From Halegenticoccus soli (GTDB lineage: Archaea > Halobacteriota > Halobacteria > Halobacteriales > Haloferacaceae), in contig NZ_PEND01000006.1 of assembly GCF_002844195.1 (NCBI RefSeq), forward strand, positions 248,001-312,000: a stretch of DNA of 64,000 nt, read 5' to 3'. The notes below the pieces were generated by a model. It was not told the origin of the DNA, made no database searches, and saw only the letters and a program-made list of their open reading frames with translations. The position numbers and the translations under genes were made by a program. Position 1 is the first letter of the stretch. The number at the start of each line of letters is the position of its first letter. Positions 26,415-33,685 of the stretch are shown piece after piece.

Positions 26415-27491
26415 ATGGTCCCGCTGCAGGCGGACTTCTCGGTCTTCTTCGACCCGGTGATGATCCTCGCGGCCCTCGCCGGCGGCGCGTTCGGGGCGGC
26501 GCTCGGGGCGCTCCCCGCCTTCATCTTCACGGGCTTCATGGTCATCGCCGGGCAGGTCGCCGAGTACGTCAACCCCGAGTCGGCCGGCATCACGACGGCC
26601 GTCGCGTTCGGGCCGCCGTTCTCGCCGGCGATCAGCTTCGCCGGCGGTGCGGCCGCCGCGGCGTACGCCGCAAAGCGGGGGTACATGGACACCGGCTTCG
26701 ACTACCACGAGGCGAAGAACATCGCGTTCGCACAGGGGACCAAGCCGGACATCCTCGCCGTCGGCGCGGTCTTCGGGGTCGTCGGCTACTGGCTGACGCA
26801 GCTTTCCGCCGTGTTCCTCCTGCCGTGGGACGCCATCGCCATGGGCGTCACACTTTCGGCGCTCATCCACCGCGTCGTGTTCGGCTACTCCATCATCGGG
26901 GACGTCCGCGGCGGCGGCCTGTTCGACATGTCGCCCTTCGAGCGCGAGGAGACGCGCGTGATCGGCGAGCCGGCGACGGCGGACGGCGGCGACGACGCCG
27001 CGACGGACGGCGGGACCGCGACCGGAAAGACGCGGTTCGCGGTCGAGCCGTGGCTCCCCCACCAGTACAAGTGGCCGGGGGTCGCCACCATCGGCGTCTT
27101 CGGGGGGCTCCTCGGCGGGTTCATCGCGCTCGAAACCGGCCTGGTGTTCCTCGGATTCGGGATCAGCGCCGCGACGCTCGTGTTCCTCAACTGCGGCGTC
27201 GAGAAGATCCCGGTGACCCACCACATCACGCTCATCGGCTCGGCCGGAGCCGTCGCCGCCGTCGGCGGCGATCCGACCGGGGCAACGACCCTCGGCCTCG
27301 TGGCCGGCGGGATCTTCGGCCTGCTGTCGGCGCTGTTCGGCGAGGCGTTTCAGCGGGTGTTCTACGCCCACGGCGACACCCACTGGGACCCGCCCGCGGC
27401 GGCCATCGTGATGGGGTCGCTCCTCATCGCGCTCCTCGCCATCGTCGGCGTGCTGCCGGACTCGTCGTACGTCCCGACGTTCGGCCTCTGA
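26415..27491 (+). CDS. Polytopic membrane protein, glycerol-locus partner (putative transporter)
   Basis: A 358-residue integral membrane protein with about eight to ten hydrophobic segments (for example MILAALAGGAFGAALGALPAF; ILAVGAVFGVVGYWLTQL; ATIGVFGGLLGGFIALETGL; VMGSLLIALLAIVGVL) and a soluble loop around EREETRVIGEPATADGGDD. Its ATG directly abuts the glpK stop codon. A membrane protein follows glpK at this place in other haloarchaea as I recall, and a role in glycerol entry is an attractive inference, but the sequence lacks the NPA motifs of aquaglyceroporin GlpF. Charged loops include DYHEAKNIAFAQGTKPD. Confidence 0.8.
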   Translation: MVPLQADFSVFFDPVMILAALAGGAFGAALGALPAFIFTGFMVIAGQVAEYVNPESAGITTAVAFGPPFSPAISFAGGAAAAAYAAKRGYMDTGFDYHEAKNIAFAQGTKPDILAVGAVFGVVGYWLTQLSAVFLLPWDAIAMGVTLSALIHRVVFGYSIIGDVRGGGLFDMSPFEREETRVIGEPATADGGDDAATDGGTATGKTRFAVEPWLPHQYKWPGVATIGVFGGLLGGFIALETGLVFLGFGISAATLVFLNCGVEKIPVTHHITLIGSAGAVAAVGGDPTGATTLGLVAGGIFGLLSALFGEAFQRVFYAHGDTHWDPPAAAIVMGSLLIALLAIVGVLPDSSYVPTFGL

Positions 27492-27665
27492 ACCGAACGC
27501 GGCCGCTTTCGAGGAACGCAGCCGTATGGGAAGCACCGTCCGTTCCGCCGGCCGAGGGAGCCTCCCGGCCGGCGACCGACCGTCGGTCGCCCTCGCGGGG
27601 TGTCGGCCGGTCGGACGGCGGACGATCCCGCCGCGCGGCGGGGACTCGGATCTGACTGAATCCGA

Positions 27666-28841
27666 ATGAACCTCAGAGAACGAATCGCACGGCGACAACG
27701 GACCGACAGCGCACCCAGGCTGGTTCACGACTACGACGCCGTGAACCCGGTCGTCCACCCCGAGGAGCCGACCGGCCGGGGGCCGGTGCTCGAACAGCTG
27801 CTCGACCACCTCGAACCGGCGCTCGAAGACGTTCTCCCCCCGAATCTCTACGTGTGGGGGCCGAAGGGCGGCGGCAAGTCCGCGGTCGTCTCGGCGCTCT
27901 TCAACCACCTCTCGGAGATGACGCGTGGCTCCCGCTCCGCGATCCTGACCACGACGCGGGCGACGCCGCCCCACCCGACGGAGTTCGTCTACGTCGACGC
28001 CCGCGCGGCGAAGAGCGACTTCGGCCTCTACCACGCGGTGCTCGACGCGCTCGTCGAGGAGACGGTGCCGGAACAGGGCGTCGGAACGGCGCAGCTCCGG
28101 GCGCGTCTCGGCGACGAACTGCGCGAGCGCGATCGGCGCGCGGTCGTCGCCGTCGACCACGTCGGCGAGCCGGAGACGCACTCGCTCCGGGCGGTCGACG
28201 ACCTCCTCTCCGAGGCCTCGGACCACGTCTCGTGGCTGGTGATCGGCCGCGACCCGCCGGGCGACGTCGGGTGCGACGCCCCCGCGGTTCGCGTCCCCCC
28301 GTACCGGCATCACGCCCTCGTCGACGTCCTCACGGGCCGCGTTTCGACCGGCCTCGCGCGCCACGCGCTCACGCACGAGCAGGTCCGCGAGATCGCGGAG
28401 TGGGCCGACGGCGACGCCCACGACGCGCTCGCGGCGGTGTTCGGGGCGACGGACGAGGCGATGCGCGCCGGTCACGAGAGCGTCCTGCCCGCCGACGTCG
28501 ACGTCGGGACGGCGGCCGTCCCCCGGCCGTGCGTCTCGCTCGGCCGCGTTCTCGCGCTGCCCCCGAACCGCCAGCGCGTGCTCCGACGGCTCCTCGATCT
28601 GGACGACGACGGGCTCGGATCGGTGCAGGGCGCGGCGGAGGCGATCGCGGCATCGCCCGACGTCGACCTCTCGGCGTCGACGGTCAAGCGGCTCCTGTAC
28701 GAGATGGCGGAGAACGGCGTCATGCGGCGGGTGACGATGGACGACGCGACGGGGATCGGTCGGCCGCCGAGCCGCCTCGAACCGCGCTTCCCGACGCTCG
28801 TGTTCCGCCGGCTCGCGGCCCTCGACGAGTCGAGGACCTGA
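27666..28841 (+). CDS. Orc1/Cdc6-like AAA+ ATPase with degenerate Walker B
   Basis: A 391-residue protein with the layout of archaeal Orc1/Cdc6: an N-terminal leader (HPEEPTGRGPVLEQLLDHLEPAL), Walker A GPKGGGKSAVV near residue 65, an AAA+ lid region (FGLYHAVLDALVEE), and a C-terminal winged helix (PPNRQRVLRRLLDL; SASTVKRLLYEMAENGVM). The Walker B region reads AVVAVDHVGE, with His where a catalytic Glu is normal, so ATP hydrolysis may be weak. The gene sits between the glpK partner and ptsH, an odd place for a replication initiator, and I saw no origin-type repeats. It may be a diverged regulator. Confidence 0.8.
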   Translation: MNLRERIARRQRTDSAPRLVHDYDAVNPVVHPEEPTGRGPVLEQLLDHLEPALEDVLPPNLYVWGPKGGGKSAVVSALFNHLSEMTRGSRSAILTTTRATPPHPTEFVYVDARAAKSDFGLYHAVLDALVEETVPEQGVGTAQLRARLGDELRERDRRAVVAVDHVGEPETHSLRAVDDLLSEASDHVSWLVIGRDPPGDVGCDAPAVRVPPYRHHALVDVLTGRVSTGLARHALTHEQVREIAEWADGDAHDALAAVFGATDEAMRAGHESVLPADVDVGTAAVPRPCVSLGRVLALPPNRQRVLRRLLDLDDDGLGSVQGAAEAIAASPDVDLSASTVKRLLYEMAENGVMRRVTMDDATGIGRPPSRLEPRFPTLVFRRLAALDESRT

Positions 28842-28901
28842 CCCGACCCCCGCCGAACCGGAACCCGACAAGTAAAGGGTCGCCCCCGCCAAGCGCGCGC
28901 C

Positions 28902-29174
28902 ATGGATCGAATCGTCACCGTCGTTCCGGAGGAGGGGCTCCACGCCCGCCCGGCCGCGAAGTTCGTCGAAACAGCGGGCGAGTACGACGCCGCCGTCACC
29001 ATCGCGCCGGTCGACGGGGACGGGGACCCGGTCGACGCGAGCAGCATGCTCGCGGTCACCGGTCTCGGCGTGAAAAGCGGCGAGGACGTGCGGCTCGTCG
29101 CCGAGGGCGACGACGCCGGGGCCGCGCTCGACGCGCTGGAGGAGATCCTCTCGACGCCGGAGGGCGAATCGTAG
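28902..29174 (+). CDS. ptsH: Phosphocarrier protein HPr
   Basis: A 90-residue HPr that accepts phosphate from PEP via enzyme I and passes it to DhaM. The phosphorylated His is H14 in EGLHARPAAKF, and the regulatory-loop region reads DASSMLAVTGLGVKSGEDV, followed by a C-terminal helix (AALDALEEILS). The gene converges with dhaM (83 bases between stops), consistent with a role in the dihydroxyacetone phosphotransferase route. No enzyme I gene (ptsI) is in this window. It starts with ATG and follows the Orc-like gene by 60 bases on the same strand. Confidence 0.93.
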   Translation: MDRIVTVVPEEGLHARPAAKFVETAGEYDAAVTIAPVDGDGDPVDASSMLAVTGLGVKSGEDVRLVAEGDDAGAALDALEEILSTPEGES

Positions 29175-29257
29175 CGACGAACGGCCGACGGCGGGGCGAC
29201 GAACTCCGCGCTCGAAACCGCTCGGCTCGGATCTCTGACGACGGTTCGGATTCGGGC

Positions 29258-29668
29258 TCAGGAGAGTTTCCGGTAGTCCCTGGCCTCTTCTGCGGCCTCG
29301 ACGACCGATTCCAGCGTCGACTTCGACCCGGCGGCGTTGACCGCCGCGTTGAGCGCGCCCTCCAGCACGGGCGCGTCGGCGATTCGCACCTCGGACTCGG
29401 CGCCGAGGGTCTCCTCCGCCATCTCGACCGCGAGCTCCGCGTTCATCACGGCGCTGCCGAGGTCGACGAGCACGACGACGTCCTCGCCGTCGCCGCCGGC
29501 GGCCGCCTCGATCGCCTCGCGGATGTGCGGGGCGCTCGTCCCGATGCCGCCGTCGCCGTCGCCGCCGGCGGGTTCGATCCTCGCGTCCGCGCCGCCCATC
29601 TGCGCGGCGATCTCGCAGATCCCCTCGGCGGCCTTGGCGCTGTGGGAGACCACGACGAGCCCGACCAT
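29258..29668 (-). CDS. dhaM: Dihydroxyacetone kinase phosphotransfer subunit (EIIA-like)
   Basis: A 136-residue single-domain DhaM. The phosphoryl-accepting His is H9 in VVVSHSAKAAEGI; other family motifs are GTSAPHIREAIEAA, VVVLVDLGSAVMNAELAVEM and APVLEGALNAAV. It moves phosphate from HPr to the ADP bound in DhaL. It lacks the HPr and EI-like domains that some bacterial DhaM proteins carry, which fits the separate ptsH next door. Its ATG overlaps the stop of dhaL by one base (TGATG-type junction), showing a dhaL-dhaM operon. Confidence 0.93.
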   Translation of the reverse strand: MVGLVVVSHSAKAAEGICEIAAQMGGADARIEPAGGDGDGGIGTSAPHIREAIEAAAGGDGEDVVVLVDLGSAVMNAELAVEMAEETLGAESEVRIADAPVLEGALNAAVNAAGSKSTLESVVEAAEEARDYRKLS

Positions 29669-30381
29669 CAGTCGTCCTCCGGGGTGGGCTCCTCCTCGGG
29701 CACGTCCGGCGACGCGGCGTCCACGTCGACGTCGCCCTCCAGGTACTCCTCGGCCGTCGCCAGGAGCTCCTCCACGATGAAGAGGGTGCTCGTCGCGCCG
29801 GGGTCCTGGTGGCCGACGGAGCGCCAGTCGAGGTAGGAGGCGCGCCCCTTCCGGGCCTTGATCGGCACCGTGAAGCGGACACCGCGCTCCGCGGCGTCGA
29901 CCGCCTTCGCCAGCGCGGTCAAAGGGGGCAGGTCGTCCTGCTCGATCGACTTCTTGTAGGTGTGGACCGCCGGCGTGAGCGCGTCGACCATCGTCTTCGC
30001 GCCGATCTCCGCCTTGCCCCGCTCCTGGACCTTGTCCAGGTACGCCTCGGCGAACGCGACGCTCGTCTCGGCGGTGATCCCCTCGGAGAGCTCCGCGCTG
30101 GCGCTCATGATCGACCCGCCGTACAGCGGGCCGGACGCGCCGCCGACCTCCGAGATCAGCGTCACCCCGACGGTCTTGACGAGGTCTGCGACCTCGCCGT
30201 CGTCCGCGTCGGCGGTCTTCTCGGCGACCGCCCGGAAGCCGCGGCTCATGTTCGCCCCGTGGTCGGCGTCGCCGATGGCGGAGTCGAGATCCGTGAGGTA
30301 CTCCTTCTCGGCTTCGATCCGGTCTGCGACGTTCTCGATCGCGTCGAGCACCGCCTCGCGCTGCGTCTCGGTGTCGGCCAT
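29668..30381 (-). CDS. dhaL: Dihydroxyacetone kinase ADP-binding subunit
   Basis: A 237-residue DhaL. The Mg-ADP-binding Asp cluster is in DSAIGDADHGANMSRGF (D33, D38, D40), and later motifs are GGASGPLYGGSIMSASAEL, TMVDALTPAVHTYK, and GRASYLDWRSVGHQDPGATS. Together with DhaK it phosphorylates dihydroxyacetone using the phosphate delivered by DhaM. In most haloarchaea as I recall dhaK lies directly upstream; here the DhaK gene is 15 kb away at 45469-46470. The ATG at 30381 has its own upstream element shared with dhaK, suggesting independent transcription. Confidence 0.94.
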   Translation of the reverse strand: MADTETQREAVLDAIENVADRIEAEKEYLTDLDSAIGDADHGANMSRGFRAVAEKTADADDGEVADLVKTVGVTLISEVGGASGPLYGGSIMSASAELSEGITAETSVAFAEAYLDKVQERGKAEIGAKTMVDALTPAVHTYKKSIEQDDLPPLTALAKAVDAAERGVRFTVPIKARKGRASYLDWRSVGHQDPGATSTLFIVEELLATAEEYLEGDVDVDAASPDVPEEEPTPEDD

Positions 30382-30405
30382 ACCGTTACGGGGGTCGGAG
30401 GCGGC

Positions 30406-30416
30406 AAAGCGTTTGT
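30406..30416 (-). promoter_or_regulatory. ACAAACGCTTT element upstream of dhaL
   Basis: On the minus strand ACAAACGCTTT lies 24 bases before the dhaL ATG. The identical 11-mer lies 31 bases before the dhaK ATG (46502-46512). The position is close to that of a haloarchaeal TATA/BRE box, so it may be a promoter element or a site for a common regulator. Confidence 0.5.
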
Positions 30417-30562
30417 GTCGCGGATCGGTCGTCCTCGTCAGCAGGGTGAATCGCCACGGCGGATCTCGGCGGCGGGCGGGAGCGACGAATCGCGGCGGCG
30501 CGTCGGAGCGACCGCCGATCAGCGGATCCCCGCGGCCGGACTGGTCGGCTCTTTCGCCCGGT

Positions 30563-32017
30563 CTATTCCCACGGTGTCTCCGCGCGGGCCGGCGTGCAAC
30601 ACCCCGTCGAATCGACGTCGTCCGTCGAGTAGTCGCTCTCCGAGTCGGCCAGGACGAAGTCCTCGCCGGTCACGTTCAGGGTGCTGTCTTCGAGTTCGAC
30701 GGTCGAGTCGAGGAGGAAGAACCCGTCGCGGTTCTCGCCGGTCTGGCTGATGCAGCAGTCCTCGAACGTCGCCTCGCGGTGCTGGAGGCGGACCACCTCC
30801 CGCTCGCCCCCCTCGCCCGTGACGCTCACGTTCTCGTACTCCAGCGGCTCGCCCTCGCCCTTGGTCCTGACCGCGTTGACGCCGTCGGCGTTGATCTCGA
30901 TCCGGCTGTCGTACACGTCGCACCTGCTCGGCGCGCCGTATCCCGACTTGTAGTGGATTCCGCTTCCCGCCGGGTGGTCGATGACGACGTCGCAGTCCTC
31001 GACGAACCCGTCCATGTTGTAGTAACACCAGATCGCGCGGGCGTTTCCGGGGCTGTCCTCGTAGAGCCGGGTCGGCCCCTCCTCGTCGACGACGACGGTG
31101 CAGTTCTTCGCGTAGCTGTCGGGGGTCCCGAGGCGGATGCTGGAGACGTTGTTGTTCCTGAAGTACGAGTTTTCGACCTCGACGGCGCCCATCTCGCCGC
31201 GGTCTATCTGGCCCGCGCCGGATGCGTACAGCGCGTTCGCGCTCATTCCCTCCATCGAACACCGGTCGAACCGGAGCGTCCCCGCGTGGGCGTTGTAGAC
31301 GAAACAGCCGTTGCCGGGGACGAACTCCGCCGCCCCGTCGGGGCAGTGGACGTTCTCCACCAGCCCCTCGCCGTCCTCGTCGGTCACGGCGACCAGGAAG
31401 CAGCTCGTCGCGCCGTCCGCGTCGCGGACGCCCTCGAACAGGACGTCCCGCATGAGGAAGTCGTCGTCGCTCTGGAAGGCGACGGCGGCGGTCGTGTTCG
31501 GGGCGGCGTAGTCGACCGTGAAGTTCTCGAACCTGACGCCGGTGCCCCTGATCGAGATCACGTAATCCGCGTACCCGTCCGGCACGGTGATCGTCGCGTC
31601 CCCCTCGCCGACGACCGCCGTGTTATCGGCCTCGAAAAAGCGCGTGAGCCGATCGAACAGGTACGTCCCGTCCGGAAACACGACCGTCGTGTTCGGGCCG
31701 AGCGCCTCCTCGAACGCGTCGTTCACCGGCTCGCTCCCCGTCGGGTCCGCCCCGTAGTCCTCGACGACGTTTACGACCCTCGCGCTTTCGTCGTTCACGT
31801 CCGGACCGTCGTCGCCGCGCACCGTATTCGATCCGGCCGCGGCGACCGCGCCGAGCGACGTCGCGGAGAGCGCGCCGAGGAACGCCCGGCGACCGACCGG
31901 CGGAGTCGTCCGCGGCTCTTGCCCCCCTCGTTTCGTCCGCTCCTCGGCTGTTTCGATCGAGTCGCCCCGTTCCCCACCGCGTTCCCGAGCGCCGTTTCGT
32001 TCTGGTTCGCCTGGCAT
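30563..32017 (-). CDS. Tat-exported right-handed beta-helix (pectate lyase-like) protein
   Basis: A 484-residue protein. The N-terminus is charged and carries a twin-arginine motif, VGRRAFLGALSATSLGAVAAAG at about 42-63, so Tat export is expected. The mature part opens with VVEDYGADPTGSEPVNDAFEEAL, the standard start of pectate-lyase-superfamily beta-helix proteins, then repeats of short strands (RFENFTVDYA; MRDVLFEGVRDAD; GLVENVHCPD; EVENSYFRNNNVSSIRLG; FVEDCDVVID). Such folds bind or cleave polysaccharides. Cys are unusually frequent (CFLVAV, FDRCSMEG, EDCC, TGCC), and the last residues are TGCCTPARAETPWE. Substrate unknown. Confidence 0.85.
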   Translation of the reverse strand: MPGEPERNGARERGGERGDSIETAEERTKRGGQEPRTTPPVGRRAFLGALSATSLGAVAAAGSNTVRGDDGPDVNDESARVVNVVEDYGADPTGSEPVNDAFEEALGPNTTVVFPDGTYLFDRLTRFFEADNTAVVGEGDATITVPDGYADYVISIRGTGVRFENFTVDYAAPNTTAAVAFQSDDDFLMRDVLFEGVRDADGATSCFLVAVTDEDGEGLVENVHCPDGAAEFVPGNGCFVYNAHAGTLRFDRCSMEGMSANALYASGAGQIDRGEMGAVEVENSYFRNNNVSSIRLGTPDSYAKNCTVVVDEEGPTRLYEDSPGNARAIWCYYNMDGFVEDCDVVIDHPAGSGIHYKSGYGAPSRCDVYDSRIEINADGVNAVRTKGEGEPLEYENVSVTGEGGEREVVRLQHREATFEDCCISQTGENRDGFFLLDSTVELEDSTLNVTGEDFVLADSESDYSTDDVDSTGCCTPARAETPWE

Positions 32018-32548
32018 ATCGTCCGGACGTACTATCCGGTTAGACGACTAAAATTTAGCTTAAGATAGTATATATTTGATACTGGAGAAATATTTGAAAA
32101 TAGGTGAATGGGGCGTCGCACTCCCGCCGCCTCTTTCGAGACGCGCGCCGATCCGAGAACGGTATCACGACCGGCTTCTCTCGATGACGAACCCGCCGCT
32201 TTCCCCGCCCCGCGGATCGAGGTCTACGGAGCCGCCAATGCCGCAGCGTCTCTCGAACGCGTGAGCGTACGAGGGTACCAGTACTATGTACGAACCTGAC
32301 CGCAACCGCGTCCTATTTTCCAGTATTTACTAAGAATATAAAGATTCAATATAAAATAATAAAAGTTAGAACCTGAGGTGGTAGAATCCGGCGTCCGCTA
32401 CCGCGTCAGTCGCGCGCCGGACGTACGCCTCGGAAATCGCGACGGAGACAGGGCGCATCGGGCGGCGAAAGGCACAGGCACCTATCGCCGGCCCGGGAAC
32501 GCCTGTCGACCGTCGGAGTTCGCAGACAACCAACGGAGGACGACGACA
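32018..32548. other. AT-rich spacer with divergent promoter region
   Basis: This 531-base spacer lies between the divergent beta-helix and hydrolase genes. It has two AT-rich islands, 32036-32105 and 32320-32370, far below the window's GC level. The first includes palindromic CTAAAATTTAG-like sequence and TATATTTGATAC; the second includes TTCAATATAAAATAATAAAAG. The second is 180 bases from the hydrolase start, so that gene may have a long leader. Apart from the doubtful 63-codon frame listed at 32108 I see no gene. Confidence 0.6.
32108..32299 (+). CDS. Possible small protein (63 residues), doubtful
   Basis: A 63-codon frame begins with ATG about 28 bases after a TATATTTGATAC box, the spacing of a leaderless gene. 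The product (MGRRTPAASFETRADP... ending RVSVRGYQYYVRT) resembles nothing I know and has no obvious domain; the codon usage is only moderately haloarchaeal. It could equally be a chance frame or a gene remnant in the inserted region. Confidence 0.25.
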   Translation: MGRRTPAASFETRADPRTVSRPASLDDEPAAFPAPRIEVYGAANAAASLERVSVRGYQYYVRT

Positions 32549-33436
32549 ATGGACTACAGACGGCTCACAAACCGCATCGGACGGACGGCCGACAGCGCGA
32601 CAAACGACGTATCGGAGCGCTCGCCTTCGGAATCGGTGAGTCGGCGGAGCGTCTTGAGATCGGCGGCGGTCGGCGTCACCGGGTTGGCGGCGACGAGCGG
32701 GACGGCGACGGCCGGCGATTACGGCTGCGATTACCACTTCCCCGACTGTCCGTCCTGGTTCGGGGAGGTCGAACCGGAGAGCTGGGACTTCCACAATTGG
32801 CCGTGGGGAGCGGACAACCTGACCATCTTCGTTCACGGGTTCACGAACCAGAACGGGGGTCGAGACTACGCCTACGAGGTCTACCGGAACCTGTCGGACC
32901 AGGGATACGGCGGGTACGTCGTGGCCTGCGATTGGAACGCGGGGGACTCCTGGGACGACTGGTACTGGGCCAAGGACCAGGCCATCGAGGTCGGCCAGGA
33001 GTTAGCCCGGATCTTCGATTATTACGGCTGGACGGAAGACCACGGCGTCACGGTGAACCTCGTCGCGCACTCGCTCGGCGGGAAACTGGCGCTGGAGTGC
33101 GTCCGGGAACTCCAGGGCACCTACGGCCACTCGATCAACTCGGTCAACCTGTTCGGTGCCGCAGTGTGGGACGAGCAACCCGGCGAACGGTTCTACGACG
33201 GCATTCTGTACGGGACGAACGAGACGCACAACTACTACAGCGAGAACGACGACGTCCTCGGTGACCTGTACCAGTCGGCCGAGTTCGGGAGACACGCCTG
33301 CGGATACACCGGCGGAGCGGGCGGGGAACCCTGGAACTGGTACGATCACGACGTGTCGTGGCGAATCGAACAGCACTGCGAATACATGGACTACGACGAC
33401 GGCTGCGTCTGGTACGTCGACGACGACCTCTACTGA
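32549..33436 (+). CDS. Tat-exported alpha/beta hydrolase (lipase-like)
   Basis: A 295-residue protein. The ATG at 32549 follows a GGAGGA ribosome-binding sequence at 32535-32540 and gives a Tat signal, VSRRSVLRSAAVGVTGLAATSG near residues 31-52. The mature protein has an alpha/beta-hydrolase core: LTIFVHGFTNQNGGRDYAYEVY with the oxyanion-loop HG, then the nucleophile elbow NLVAHSLGGKLALE (Ser around 190), and a Tyr/Trp/His-rich C-terminus (EPWNWYDHDVSWRIEQHCEYM) containing candidate catalytic His. It is rich in aromatic residues and has several Cys, as in exported haloarchaeal enzymes. The substrate, lipid or polymer ester, is unknown. Confidence 0.85.
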   Translation: MDYRRLTNRIGRTADSATNDVSERSPSESVSRRSVLRSAAVGVTGLAATSGTATAGDYGCDYHFPDCPSWFGEVEPESWDFHNWPWGADNLTIFVHGFTNQNGGRDYAYEVYRNLSDQGYGGYVVACDWNAGDSWDDWYWAKDQAIEVGQELARIFDYYGWTEDHGVTVNLVAHSLGGKLALECVRELQGTYGHSINSVNLFGAAVWDEQPGERFYDGILYGTNETHNYYSENDDVLGDLYQSAEFGRHACGYTGGAGGEPWNWYDHDVSWRIEQHCEYMDYDDGCVWYVDDDLY

Positions 33437-33685
33437 CCCCCGAACTCCGTTTTCGCGCCGACGAGCGGGTTCGTCGCTTCCGCCGGCACGTGGAGAACCT
33501 CGGGTTCTCCCAGCGTGACTGTCCCGCTCGACGTGCATTCTCGGCTTTCGTACCGGATTCGATTACCGTCCCCGACGAGATAACGCCTCTCGAGGGCGGC
33601 GGGATGGACGGCAAGAAAGCGCGATGGACAGCAACGCTCCCGCGGAGGTCGATGGCCTCCTCAGAGGCCGGACGCCGCTGTCTCG

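Noticed and set aside
27666-28841. A replication origin beside the Orc1/Cdc6-like gene
   Set aside because: No repeated origin-recognition boxes or AT-rich unwinding region are visible in the flanks, and the Walker B motif is altered.
24732-29882. A 1716-residue minus-strand open frame through glpK, its partner and the Orc-like gene
   Set aside because: It is the mirror of real plus-strand genes with full family motifs. High GC leaves few stop codons on the opposite strand; the translation is Arg/Pro rich and has no domain.
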